Part shown: in pieces, positions 1 through 10,954 of the stretch
Numbering within the stretch: position 1 is the stretch's first letter
How the letters are laid out: every line of letters begins with the position of its first letter
Assembly (NCBI GenBank): GCA_009733575.1
Contig: ML769434.1
Coordinates: 444-64,443, forward strand
DNA: 64,000 nt
From: Gymnopus androsaceus JB14
Taxonomy: Eukaryota; Basidiomycota; Agaricomycetes; Agaricales; Omphalotaceae
Direction: 5' to 3'
The notes under the pieces: model-generated
Told to the model about the DNA's origin: nothing
The model's database searches: none
Seen by the model: only the letters and a program-made list of their open reading frames with translations
Made by a program: the position numbers and the translations under genes

Positions 1-301
1 ACGATCACACAGATCGATGGGGGACAACGGTGTTATTACAGGGTACGGTACTTAAGCTTATATACAGTCCTAAGTACAAACGATATATCGGGCAAGTGGC
101 TACTGCGTGAATATGTGTGGCTACTGTCCATACGGTATAGTGGGTACTGCGAGAGAGCAAGTGGATACGGCGAGAGACTAAGTGGAGTCTGCGAGACGAT
201 AACAGTGGAGTGCATGGGATGGTGATACAAACAAGTGGAGACTACGGGAAAGCGTTCCATGTATAGTTCGATAGAATATATTTACCTTTGATATTCCAAC
301 A
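1..301 (-). repeat. LTR-like repeat, left copy (truncated by window edge)
   Basis: This stretch is closely similar to 3611-3888 in the same orientation. On the minus strand it begins TGTTGGAATATC at position 301, a typical 5'-TG LTR terminus. It could be the 3' LTR of a minus-strand Copia-like element whose 5' LTR is 3549-3888 and whose gag is at 1689-2561. Against that, no polypurine tract is visible next to position 301, so it could also be an independent solo LTR or a rearranged end. Confidence 0.6.
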
Positions 302-893
302 ACGTATGCTCAGGCAGTGAAAAAATCAATGGAAAGTGAACACAGAGAAGATGTACACAATCTTCTTTTACGGCTGACATATACTTTTGAGCCATTGAGC
401 CAGAATCAGGTTGCAGATATTTTATCTATAGACCTTGAGCAACAAGTAGTGGACCAGAGAAATCTAATGGATTTCAAACTGCATCTTGTTATTGACTCTA
501 ATCTTGTTGCAGTTGACACAAACAATGTGGTCTAGCTGGCACGCTACAGTCTACTCAGTGAAAGAATTTTTAATCAAGAGTTCCAATTATACTCAAACAC
601 TAGCTTTGTTTGAAATCAAAGAACAACTAGTGGGATTGCCATGCTGGCAGGTCCAAGTCCTTACTTGGAGTTGGTGGAGGGATCAGGGATACTGTAATAC
701 ATTAATTCAATTAAAAATTATCAATGTGCACAAATGAAAAAGATGAGAGAGAACAATCAACCATGATATTGCATCCAAAGTAAGGCTCTTCATGAGTCCA
801 GGTATCTGCAGGTAGATCTGTGAGAGTACCTACATGTTTTGGTACCAGTTTCCCATGGGTTTGGCCAGGTCACAGTCATGGTTTCCTGCACAG
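302..893. other. Degenerate stretch, no recognised gene
   Basis: Only short ORFs occur here (for example a 72-codon ORF at 317-535, plus strand) and none shows a domain I recognise. Positions about 786-890 resemble the ends of the 6617-8214 element (a 'cttcatgagtcc' start followed by CCTGCAGG/GGTACC-like motifs), so they are probably a truncated relic of that family. Confidence 0.4.
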
Positions 894-1062
894 CATCAGC
901 AAAACCTGGGTGGTCCCATAGCTAGGTCCCCATCTGTCCAGAACTGGACAGTTCTATGACTGCTATGGATTGTATTGAAGCTTCTGTACAGTGCTGTAGA
1001 GCAACTCATAGCAACTCATAGCAGTCCATAGCAATCCATAGTTCACCCAGGTTTTGCTGATG
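894..1062. mobile_element. MITE with CATCAGCAAA terminal inverted repeats
   Basis: A 169-bp non-coding element with 19-bp perfect terminal inverted repeats, CATCAGCAAAACCTGGGTG and its complement. It is flanked on both sides by the dinucleotide AG (892-893 and 1063-1064), read as a 2-bp target-site duplication. The interior carries short tandem 'catagcaatc/actcatagc' motifs. Related elements occur at 22008-23399 (TG duplicated) and 37108-37287 (CA duplicated). I cannot assign the superfamily with confidence; a 2-bp non-TA duplication is compatible with CACTA-like elements. Confidence 0.8.
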
Positions 1063-1688
1063 AGGTCAGGGGGTTCAAGATGAAGGTAACCAAACACATG
1101 AAGCTCCTTAATTTGAGGAGCTTATACAGTTGAGGACAATAAACTTGACAAGAATTTTTACTGGGTTTTTGTAATTCCTCCTGGCTGTGAGGCTAAGATG
1201 CAGAAGAGACTGGTATACAGACAAGCCAATAGAGCAGAAGTTGGACACCAGCTAAAAGTCTTCAGATCCCACCAAATGTCAACACAACCCAATCTATTGA
1301 GTAGAGCAATGCTGAAGGCAGAAAGAGGGAGGACTGAGATTACATAAGCCACCAAATGGTATCTAAGTCATCCTGATGATCCATAACCATTACAGTTCTC
1401 TCAGGCTCATAAGATAGTGGAAAATGATTTATTTCATTTTTTAAGCATTCTGGCATCAAAATGAAAACATTGAGATGAGATGATCTCCCAAATAGGTAGG
1501 CTTGGGTTCCTGGCCCTATCAGATTGGCTTCACCCTATCATCCTGTGGGAGTTTCTTCAGGGGTGTATTTTTTGACATATTTTAGCATTTTGACTAAGAT
1601 TCTGTGTTTATTTTGACCAGAAAACTCAGGTTCAGGTGCTAAACTACATTTGATCAAAGTTCCTACCTGCAAAACCTTTAAGCACCTC
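1063..1688. other. Decayed interior of the Copia-like element
   Basis: This lies 3' of the gag relic on the minus strand. It holds short ORFs only, including a 65-codon minus-strand ORF at 1158-1355. I could not recognise protease, integrase or reverse transcriptase motifs in either strand. Confidence 0.3.
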
Positions 1689-2561
1689 TCAACAAGGTTT
1701 CCCTGCCTCAATGGTAGAGATGAGCTCCACAGGACTGAACTTCTTGTCTGTTTTTGCAGAGAAAACAGCCAATGCATTCATCGTGGCTTTGAAGGTGTCA
1801 GGGACAGAGGACATAAGGGTGTTGACAGATATATTGTCATTAATATTGATTCCCTTTGTTGTGGGGCTGTTGCAGATGCTGATCATGTCATCCAAATGTT
1901 TATTGTCCTTGGCTGGGACTGTGCATTGCACAGTGTGAAGTTGCCTTTGTAAAAATGATTCAGTAAGAGTGTTTTCAGAATCATAGTCCTGGAGTAAATT
2001 TTCCCACAACTGCTTTTTGTTGTTGTTGTAGTGCCTATACCTTCGGAATATTTCATCCAATAACCTGCCAATGATTGCATTAAGCAAATCACTATCCTTC
2101 CCCCTTTCCTCATCATTTGATCCTTCAGCAAGATCAGGTTGCAGATTCCATTCCAAATAATGTTGATAGCCAAGAGATCTGGCTGCAAGTTCCACTTGAG
2201 TTTTCCACATGTCCCAGTTTGATCCATCCAACTTTAAAAGTGTAACCTTATCAAAGGCTTTTGATGCTTTAGACATATTAACCTCATCATTGGAATCAGC
2301 AATTAAAGCACTTGAAAGTTGGGATGCTGTTCCCTGTGGAGTTTGTTGCGGAGGAGTAGGTGGAGTTGGTTCTCATTTCAGTGCAGGTGCAGGTGATTGC
2401 AATGGAGCAGGAGTGTGCTGCTGTGAGGATGATGAAATAGGCTGAGCAATAGGTGCTTCAGTATTCTCTTTGTTGTTGACAATGTGCTGTAGGTGTGTTC
2501 TGATGATTTCCTCCTGTTCTTTTGCAATGGCTCTCACAAAATTGCTAATTTGCCTGTCCAA
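1689..2561 (-). pseudogene. Copia-type gag relic (UBN2-like), one in-frame stop
   Basis: Two minus-strand ORFs (2561-2373 and 2276-1689) share one reading frame and are separated by a single in-frame TGA at 2373-2375, so they represent one gag gene. The N-terminal part is Gln/Pro/Ser-rich. The core reads KLDGSNWDMWKTQVEL and later SVPDTFKATMNAL and ELISTIEAG, the pattern of the Copia gag-polypeptide (UBN2) family that packages retrotransposon RNA. No CCHC knuckle follows in frame. A related gag fragment on the plus strand is split at 24437-24562/28459-28716. The element looks inactive because pol is missing. Confidence 0.75.
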
Positions 2562-3548
2562 GGTACGTCATATTGACTTGGACAATATTGTTTGTTACAC
2601 TGGCTCCACCTTCCAGTGATTTGGTGCTTGTACTATAGCTAACCTAGTAATGCGAATCAAAATGTCAGTATAGAAAAACTTTCGCAATTATTATCCGGAG
2701 GCTCTAAGATTTTCAGAGCACATATCTATTATCTTAAAGACTGTCCTCAGAAAGTTTGAAAAATTTAGTGAGTGTTGAGCTGTTGCCAGAAGGTGCCGAT
2801 GACAACCTCCAAAATAGCAGGGAAGTGCAAACGTGACTTGAGCGGTAAAGTCATGGTGCCGTTGATGCCGAAGCATGTTCAAAACCCTCGACTTTCTGAA
2901 CCTCGGTAAACTCTAAGACTTCCCTTGGGCTTTCTGACCACATCAAGCCGTTCAATCTACCAGTAGCCAGCATATCTTGATACCATCTAGATCACTAAGC
3001 TGTCCGATTTTTTTAACTCTCAAAATCAATTCATTTTCAAAAGTCATGCTGCATGCAACCATGGTTTTCAGCACTTTTGAAAATCCTGAATTTTTTCTAC
3101 TGCACGGCTTAAAATTCTGAATAGACGGTCCTTTGAAAATATGATAACACTGTACACAGTATAATTCTCAAGGGAAATGATTCAAAATTGAGGGCAGGAG
3201 AAAGGATTTCTCTATGATTTGCATTTCTAGAAGCATTTGCATTTCTAGGGCGCCTATAGTATCTGTTGATTAATTTGTTGACATCAAAGATGTGTGGGTG
3301 TCCTTTACAAGGAGTGTTGGAGGAAATGGTGTAATGGTGTTTGTTTCTGCTGTGGTGTTACAGTTTTACTACTCAATGAGCTGGCTCGTTTCAATGCTAG
3401 GGAATGTTGTCAAGTTACTGGTGGTGGTGCTTGTTCCGATGCCTTTATCTCCTGTCAAGTTCATGGAGGTGGTGGATTAGGCTTGGGTGGCATGAACAAG
3501 GGTCATGGCAATATGATGCATCAATGGTTAAGGCCGGGGCCCATAGCC
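2562..3548. other. Leader region of the Copia-like element
   Basis: About 1 kb between the gag start and the right LTR-like repeat. A plus-strand ORF at 3294-3554 is Cys/Gly-rich but matches no domain I know. On the minus strand the bases next to the LTR edge read GGCTATGGGCCC, close to GGTTATGGGCCC just inside the 5' LTR of the Copia element at 12741-20492. I take this as the likely primer-binding region. Confidence 0.35.
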
Positions 3549-3888
3549 TATTAGAGTTGTTTTCCTAAATAGGAAGTAGCAGCAATAAGTCCACACAGGA
3601 CTTAGTAGTACGGTCACACAGATTGATGGGGGATGACAGTGTTATTACAGGGTATGGTCCCTAGGCTTATATACAGTCCTATGTACAAACAATATGTTGG
3701 GCAAGTGGCTACTGTGCAGATGGTAAAGTGGGTACTGCGAGATAGTAAGTGGATACAGCAAGAGACTGAGTGGAGTCTGTGGGATGATAGATGTGTAGTG
3801 CATGGGATGGTGATACAAACAAGTGAAGACTACAAGGAAGCATTCCATGAATATTTTGATAGATATATTTACCTTTGATATTCCAACA
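3549..3888 (-). repeat. LTR (probable 5' LTR of the minus-strand Copia-like element)
   Basis: About 340 bp. On the minus strand it runs from TGTTGGAATATC (3888) to ...CTCTAATA (3549). The terminal TA is probably a mutated CA. The putative primer-binding sequence lies immediately inside. It is similar to the left copy at 1-301 with scattered substitutions. Confidence 0.6.
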
Positions 3889-4213
3889 AACTGATCTGCA
3901 TGATTCTAGAAATTAACAGCCTGTCGTGGCATTCCCACTTGCAATAGTCAACATTCCTTTTGAATTCTCCGATTTGACATTCCTTTCTGATGTTCCTTTC
4001 TTCTCTAGATGCATTAGCATTGTATCCCGTTTGAGATTGTACTCACCTTTTAATCATAACTTTAGTATATATCTTGTGTCAATGTTAGTCTTCCATATTC
4101 ATCACCCATCTGTCTTTACTCAGTCTTATAGTATTGTACTGGTTCCGTCAATATAATCATTCAATAGTGCTTTTTATCCATCCTGTGTGCCATTTTGAAA
4201 GCAATTTTTGTGT
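3889..4213. other. No gene recognised
   Basis: AT-rich stretch with one 76-codon ORF (3926-4156, plus) of low-complexity hydrophobic composition. I see no domain, RNA gene or repeat boundary. Confidence 0.3.
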
Positions 4214-4221
4214 GAATAAAA

Positions 4222-5209
4222 CAAGGGGCTGCAAAGAATTAAGCACCTAACTGGGGGTTGGTTAGTTAGTCCAGCCATCAGGCCAGAAAAAAAAAAAAAA
4301 AAGTTCAACACCCCTCTAAATAGGTGATTTGGGGCATTTTGGGACCTCCCTATGGTGCGAATCCATTAGTCACCCCATAAAATGTGCAATGAGGTACGGC
4401 TATTGAGGTGACATTATATGTTTTAGTTCTCTGACAGAAGTACACTACTTGAGGTATATATTAATTGTGTCAGAGGGATAAGGGTTCCAGTGTGAGGATT
4501 TTTTCTTTCTCAATTTCGCCGAAGTGGCTGTGCATCTATTATGTAATCACCTAATCCCACCACTGGCCCACTGTATCCCACCTTTTCCAACTGGTGCATG
4601 CATGCACCACAAGTCACATGTCAAAAAAACTTGTCTTTGCCAATCGACTCAAAGAGGCATGTTGTGGTTTTAAAAAAATTTGGATGAAATTTGCCAATGC
4701 ACATTTTATGTGCTGACTAATAGATTTGCACCATAGTCCATTGCACTTACTACCAGATGTCTGATTGAGCTCCTCCCTCTTGATTCCTCTATTTCTAGTA
4801 AATTTTACAGATGACAGTCACCTTTTTGTGACACCAGTCACATAGTGTTAGATAGTCCTAAGTTCCAATGCTTCAGTGAGAATGTTTTCTAAGAGGTGTC
4901 CATTCAACATTCATAGTATATACAGTCTATAAAATGCTTGGGATAGTCTGACTGGTAGGTTGTATGAAGTTTTTTCACTGAGCTAAAATGTCAGGATATC
5001 CCGATCCCGACTATGTTGGGATTTTGACCTGGGTCGGGACGGGATGCTGTTTTTGGTCCCGATCCCGACCCGAGCCATACACTACTGGTAGCTCTGATGC
5101 AGAAAAATGTAATATCTAATCTTGATTTACTATACATGGTGTGTGGGAATGCTTACATAGTTAGTTAGTCTGACCAAAAGCCTAGTTCCAAAAAGTTGGC
5201 AGCCCCTTG
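4222..5209. mobile_element. hAT-like non-autonomous element, 8-bp TSD
   Basis: A 988-bp element beginning CAAGGGGCTGC and ending GCAGCCCCTTG. It is flanked by a perfect 8-bp duplication GAATAAAA (4214-4221 and 5210-5217), the TSD length of the hAT superfamily. No transposase is encoded. The interior includes an A17 run near 4290 and a GC-rich 'cccgatcccgac' patch near 5000-5080. The same family occurs inverted at 12650-20898, where it is split by a Copia element, and as a relic at 38352-39099. Confidence 0.88.
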
Positions 5210-5217
5210 GAATAAAA

Positions 5218-6605
5218 GCTGTAATAATGGTGATATTACATTCCAAGTACTGTTGAAATTCAACTTTGAAGTAGGAGACAAAATGATCACTGTACAGTTG
5301 ATAATGACCTTGACTTTCTCGAAAAATTCAAAGGTGATTTGTGCGGAATTAGGACAAGAATTGACCTAAGTGTTACAGGTGCCTGTTCAACCTATATCTC
5401 ACCCAAATGCTGGTTGATACCCACCCATGCCAAGGTTGATTTCTTAGGTCAAAATCTGACCAAGGTGGAGCACACAGTAACAATCATAGAAATTGCATCC
5501 CTGTGTTATGTGTTACGTGAACTCTCAAAATAGGACCCCCGATAGTACCATCTGCCTGTTGGAATAAAATTGAGAACAGTTGAATTTACTCTAGTCTATA
5601 GCAAAAAGCCTGAGCAAACGCACAGGGAATAAATTTCAAAGTACCATACAATACATACCTAATCTAGTGATAAGTTGAATTATCTAGGCTATGCGTTGTA
5701 TCTACTAATAAGAAGATGGCATGAACATTACAAGCAGCGCATCAGGCGCATATGCTAAATAAAAATGGAACCGGATAGGGCGTACAGCTCAATTGCCCGA
5801 TATGGCTCTATCTCTAACACTGCCTACATATACTTAGCTACTTTTTCCATTTCTTTTCCTTGGTTACTTACTTACAGAAGCAAACCCTAATCCGAAACAA
5901 AATTAAAAGATGGACACACAGAATGCAAATATTGATGGATTTTCTTCATTCTTTTCGCATTCACAGTTGAATATATGTCATAGAAACAGATTCTGAATTT
6001 TCCAGATTTTTTAGATGGTGTCCAGCATGTGTGTAAAGAAATTTCTGCTCCTTTCTCAAAAAGCACTAAAAACCCCCATCCGAAACATATGGTCGGAGGC
6101 AATGCAATATAGGAAACCTGTTGTTCCTTTTATGGGAGCCTACTCTCATATATTTATCATGATTTTGGAGTATATTCAAGTGCATATAACTGGGTTTTTC
6201 ACTGTAACAGGCCCATCTTGACTTTTTTAAAAATGGGTTTTGGCCTGTAGAGCCATATTTATTTTTTAACAACATATTATGTAGATTTTTTCGGTTCAGG
6301 TATGATATATCTGAGTCAGGGCACACTCAAATACTTGTTACAAAAAAATTCCGGGGTCAAGTGGTGCTCTGCAAGCGAAAATATCACATGTTTTGCTTCT
6401 GGGTCTGTTTCACTTCCGGGTTTGCTTCTGTACTTACTTACTTATTTCCTGGCATAGTTGGATACACACATCTCAATTTTATTTTATCATTTTTCTGGAC
6501 CTTATCTGAGATAACCAGAACGTTTTTGCGCCTAGAGTCATATTTCTGATAAGTACTCATCTTGCTTCATTGCACTCTTACTGCAGCACATCCTTTATAT
6601 ATAGC
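5218..6605. other. No gene recognised
   Basis: About 1.4 kb with only short ORFs and no codon-like structure that I can follow through introns on either strand. It is AT-rich and probably intergenic or old repeat. Confidence 0.35.
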
Positions 6606-6616
6606 ATATGAAACTA

Positions 6617-8214
6617 ATGATCTTCACGAGTCCCGGTTAGAGACAGATACCTGCAGGTGGATCCGTGGGAATGCCTGCAGGTATTGTGACTCACGGGTCC
6701 CGGTACCGGGTTCCCACGGATCCCGCGGGTCACAGGTCATGATTTTAATTTTTTTAGTGAGGTACCTGCAGGTCATTGTGGACAAATGATTTACATACTT
6801 GACCAACTATTTTTTACTTCTATAAGCACTAAATAGTGTACCAGAATATTAAGAATAGTGTGCTGTATCTGTAGTTGTACTACTATATGGTATTAGAGTA
6901 CCAAGTCCAATATATACCACTAGTATTAAGTAGTAATAGTGACATTAATAGTCTAATACTTAATATATGCACATGAAACCATAAATATTTCTTCCTTACC
7001 ACTGTATAATGAAACTCCATTGCTTATTTTCACTTAGTGGTAGAGCCCTGGGTCCTTGTATGCTACCTAAGTTACTATACTTATCAACCTGTTACTACTA
7101 ATATAATACTTACTAGTACTGACAAAGTTGAGAATAAGTACTTTATTGTCATTGAATTGATTCCAGTTGATGCTAATAGTTACGGTGTCTGTTTTCGCCA
7201 AATATTTCAGCTTTAACTCCGATTTCAACTTTGGGTTTTAAACTTTCAACTTGAAATCACACGTTCAACTTGAACATTCAACTTTTTGACCAACTTCAAC
7301 TTTCAACTTCCATTTATTTTAACTATGAATTTAGGCAATAATACTGCTACTCTTGACCATGCATGTTTTTGTAGTTATTTGCAATACATTAACTTTATGA
7401 TATATGCTATTGTACTGTTAACCTATCAAGAAGAGCATAATACAATCTGTTCGAGCCAGGCTTGTTCTTAATAAAATTGTACCATTTTAACTTTGAGGGG
7501 ATTAGTTTATGGCGAGTTTTTTGGTCCCCATTTTGCCCCATGTCACTTGGATATTTATCCATTTTCCCTACAATTCCCCCCTCATTGGCCACAATTCCAC
7601 CTCAGAAGACTGTCTGGAATTTTTTTAGGCTGGTTCTGGGTGGAAAATGTTGGGAAAATGTATCTCTAGCAGGGCAGAATTGTATTTCTATTGGGGAAAT
7701 TGTTCCCAAATTAGAATTAAGCTTATGCAAGGCTCGCTCTAGGGCCTGCTAATGTTGTAGCAATGATGTTTCAATCTTTGTCTTAGCTGATACTTCCTGA
7801 GCTCTATAGAAGTTAAACTTAGTGGGGTATGGATGGATTGTATAAAGTTGAAGTTGAATGCTTTCGAGTTGAACTAAAATCATGCACAAAAAGTTGAACT
7901 TAAGCAAAGTCAAAGTATACAATCTCAATCAAACTGGATCAGTTGAAAGTTGAAATATTTGGTGAATTCTGACTTCATATAATAGTAGTTACTATAAGTA
8001 TTAGTAGCATAATAACTAGTAACAAGTACTAAAAATCTATAGTTAAAAACTATAACAGGTCATGCAGGTACCTGCAGGTATACCTGCCACGGATCCCGGT
8101 CATACCGGAACCATTTCCCACGGGTTTTGGCAGGTCACAGGTCAGGGTATTTCACCCCCCGGTACCTGTGGCACAGATCCCGGTATACCGGGATCCGGAA
8201 TCGTGAAGATCTTT
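6617..8214. mobile_element. Non-autonomous DNA element, 11-bp TSD (Mutator-like length)
   Basis: About 1.6 kb bounded by GATCTTCACGA and its complement TCGTGAAGATC, flanked by the exact duplication ATATGAAACTA (6606-6616 and 8215-8225). A duplication of 9-11 bp is characteristic of Mutator-like elements. Both subterminal regions are rich in CCTGCAGG, GGTACC and 'acgggtcccg' palindromes. The core holds inverted 'ttcaacttt/aaagttgaa' motifs (about 7190-7330 against 7800-7970), so the whole element is a long imperfect foldback. No transposase ORF is seen. Confidence 0.75.
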
Positions 8215-8225
8215 ATATGAAACTA

Positions 8226-8489
8226 CTCAACACCCCAGTCTTGATATTTTGTTAATTGTCTTTGTATTTGTGTGCAAACATAGGTATTGAAGATAAGACT
8301 GGGCCATTGATGATAGCTTGAAGGATGAACTGAACAAAGGGTCTTCCAGAGCAATCCGTGAGATGGATGCATGTACATACTCCATTTGGTGCTGGTGTGG
8401 TGGCTTTGAAAGTATGAATACATTGAACCTGCGTGGAGGGATTTATGTGGACACTGGACAGTGGCTAATCCGTCCTATCCTTTAGCCTA
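8226..8489. other. Unique spacer, no gene recognised
   Basis: Short spacer between the 1.6-kb element and the left edge of segmental duplication copy A. No ORF with a recognisable domain. Confidence 0.3.
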
Positions 8490-8609
8490 CAGAATAGTAT
8501 ATGATTACCAACTCCCCAGTAAAATCTATCATCTTAATTGAAAGAACATCCTACACCTTCTCATATATTTAATCAGAAAAATAGCTGTATGAATTAGAAA
8601 TAAATCCGT

Positions 8610-10954
8610 TTATTCCACCCTGGTGACAATGAGAGGAAGTGATGGAGAACCACTGCTTTTTGCCACTGGTATGATATTAAAGGCAACATTGCAGCAAATA
8701 TCGGACTCCGCAGGCAGAGTAAAGGTGAAGTGTCGAAGGAGCTCCGAAAGAATTACTTGGATTTCCATGATACTAAAGGGTTGTTAGTACGGCTAAAACG
8801 GATATGTTACAACTTCAAAACTCACGCAAATCGCCAACTATAAAGATTGACACAGTTGATATGAGTTCAAGTCAGATATTTGTGAGAGATCTCATGGTAA
8901 AAATCAATGATGCTTACCCAATGCAGACTCGCGATCCACCCAGGAATGTAAGCCTGCGCAAGATGAGCGGAAACCTATTGACAGTAAGGAAAAACCCACA
9001 AGTTTGCATATGGGCCAATAGCATTACTGGTAGGTACATTCCCATCTATCCAACGAGATGGTTTGAATTCCAATGCATCCTTACCCCAGAACGGAACCAA
9101 CCTAAAGCCAGGAGAGATTCAGTGAACAGAGTTTCATGATGAACTGAGGTGTTTTACTTATTGTAGGCCGAAATAGTGACAGCAATATGCTGACCTTTCT
9201 CAACTGGAATTTCATGGATGTGTTCACCTGTAACGGTGATAATTGGCTGGGAGAGCGGAATAACAGTGTCTCTAGTCACTTGGCGCTCTGAAACAGGCAA
9301 TGTAGCATATACTCTCAACACCTCCTATAGTTCTGATCAGTATACCGTTGGAAGCTGGCAGTGTTGCGCAGCGTTATGCACACACCTTAATAAATGCATT
9401 CAAATGAATGAGAGCATCTAGGTCACTATAGTTTGGGTCGCCTGTGGTGAGTTTGGTAGTGATTTCCTGTCGGAGCTGTTCCTGGTACTCGGGATTCTTT
9501 GCAAGCTCATATAATGCCCAAGCAATTGCATTTGCCTTCAAATTCATTTTAGGAAGTGTAACTCTCTGAGATGCCATGCATACCGTTGTTTCATGCCCAG
9601 CAATGACTACAGTTGAAATCACCTGTGAAAACTCTTCATGTGTCATCTTTGCAGCAGCATTATCAGACATGGTGGCCTTTACTGAACAAGGATTGAGTAA
9701 CTTTAGTATTTCGTATGAGAAGAGTGATTGCAAACCAAGATTGCTGAGAAGATCATTTCCAATTTCATCACCCATTTTCAATGTCTCTTTCCTTGACTCA
9801 AAAAGCTCATTAGTCACATGGGCGGAAATCTCCTTGTTCTTCTGAATGAATTGAGATGCTGAGGTTGGTAAATACATGGCCCCTCGGAGTAGGAACATTG
9901 GCACAAATGGAATGAGTGCATCCACTAAGATTGCAATATTGGACCGAGGAGATGACAGAGTTCTAAGGGAGCATGGTCATTGATATATAACAGTGAAAAA
10001 ATAAACTTTAATTAGAAAATGGGGATATTTGACATACAAGAGATCATGATAACTTTTCATGTAATCTGGATTAGTTAGAACCGAGAATCCCATCACAGCT
10101 GGGGAGGGAATTAAGATGCACACACCAGAAGGAGGGCAATGAATGAAAACTCACCCTCACCAATTGCATCAAGCGACGCATCATGCAAAGAATGAAAGAT
10201 ATCCATAGGAGAGCCTGATGTATGAGATTCCTGAGCAGTCTCCCACCTTTCAACAAGCTACAAAAGTCATTTATACAAGACTCAGTTGAAATGCAGTTGA
10301 CACTTACACAATCTGCAACTTTCTTGAATACAGGAGGAAGAGTGCGGATATATGATGCTGAAAATGCCGGGTTCATGATGTTTCTCAACCGACGATGATC
10401 TGCTCCTATAATCAAGATTTATGCAGTTAGCTGAGAGTTTTTTGAGGAGAAGCTTAACAAACCATGAACATATGCAAGTGTTTTCTCCCCAACCAACTCT
10501 CGTACAACTCGTTGGTGCTGTTCTGATCTTGCAAAGATGACATTGTCACTGAGTATACATTTGAGAGCAGTTGGGTCAGAGACCATGAGTCTTTCTTGCT
10601 ACTCATTACCACATCAGCATTTTGACCTCAAAGAAGGATAAAAAGCTACCAACCCCAAAGCAACCTTTGACTTTATAAACCATACCATATTGCTCTTGCC
10701 ATTTGAACTCGTAATCACCGTAGTTCTCGGCAAGAATGAGCTCGCGCATATGTCCTTCATAGAAGAGAGAAATCATCAGGAGATGTAAGACATGTCTTAA
10801 GTTGATACATACCATAGATCCAGGATGAGGATATCGGCCCAGGTATATTTTTCAGAAAGTCTGAACTTGAACGACGACGCAAGAGAAAGAGTAGCACTGG
10901 CAACATGAGAGCAGTTGCAAGGCCAATCGCAGCTGTAGAGAAAGGTCTTTCCAT
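8610..10954 (-). CDS. Cytochrome P450 monooxygenase (copy A)
   Basis: A haem-thiolate monooxygenase of the endoplasmic reticulum that hydroxylates a small lipophilic substrate using a P450 reductase. The start at 10954 gives an N-terminal membrane anchor (about residues 5-25) ending in RRRSSS, followed by the Pro-rich hinge IPGPISSSW. After splicing of many short introns (about 45-60 nt) the family motifs are in order: I-helix AGHETT, interrupted by an in-frame 48-nt intron before ANAIAWALYELAKNP; the K-helix ExxR as EVLR; WGKDALEFKPSRW; and the haem loop FLGGSRVCIG with the ligand Cys. It ends ...LIVTRVE. No disabling change was found by eye. The CYP family is not assigned. A near-identical paralogue is at 39221-41571. 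With the terpene synthase at 30158-31425 it may tailor a sesquiterpene; that is inference from context. Confidence 0.88.

Noticed and set aside
317..535. Possible NACHT/NTPase C-terminal fragment (FEPLSQNQVADILSI)
   Set aside because: Resemblance to the NACHT-WD40 pattern is limited to a few residues in a short isolated ORF.
3294..3554. Cys-rich small protein
   Set aside because: Lies in the leader of a decayed Copia element; the Cys spacing fits no zinc-finger class I can name.
1..3888. Complete Copia element
   Set aside because: Gag and LTR-like ends are present, but pol motifs and a polypurine tract are missing, so I call only the parts.
9576..9845. Plus-strand ORFs over the P450 genes (also 40189-40458)
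   Set aside because: Antisense to conserved P450 exons containing the I-helix; low-complexity translation.
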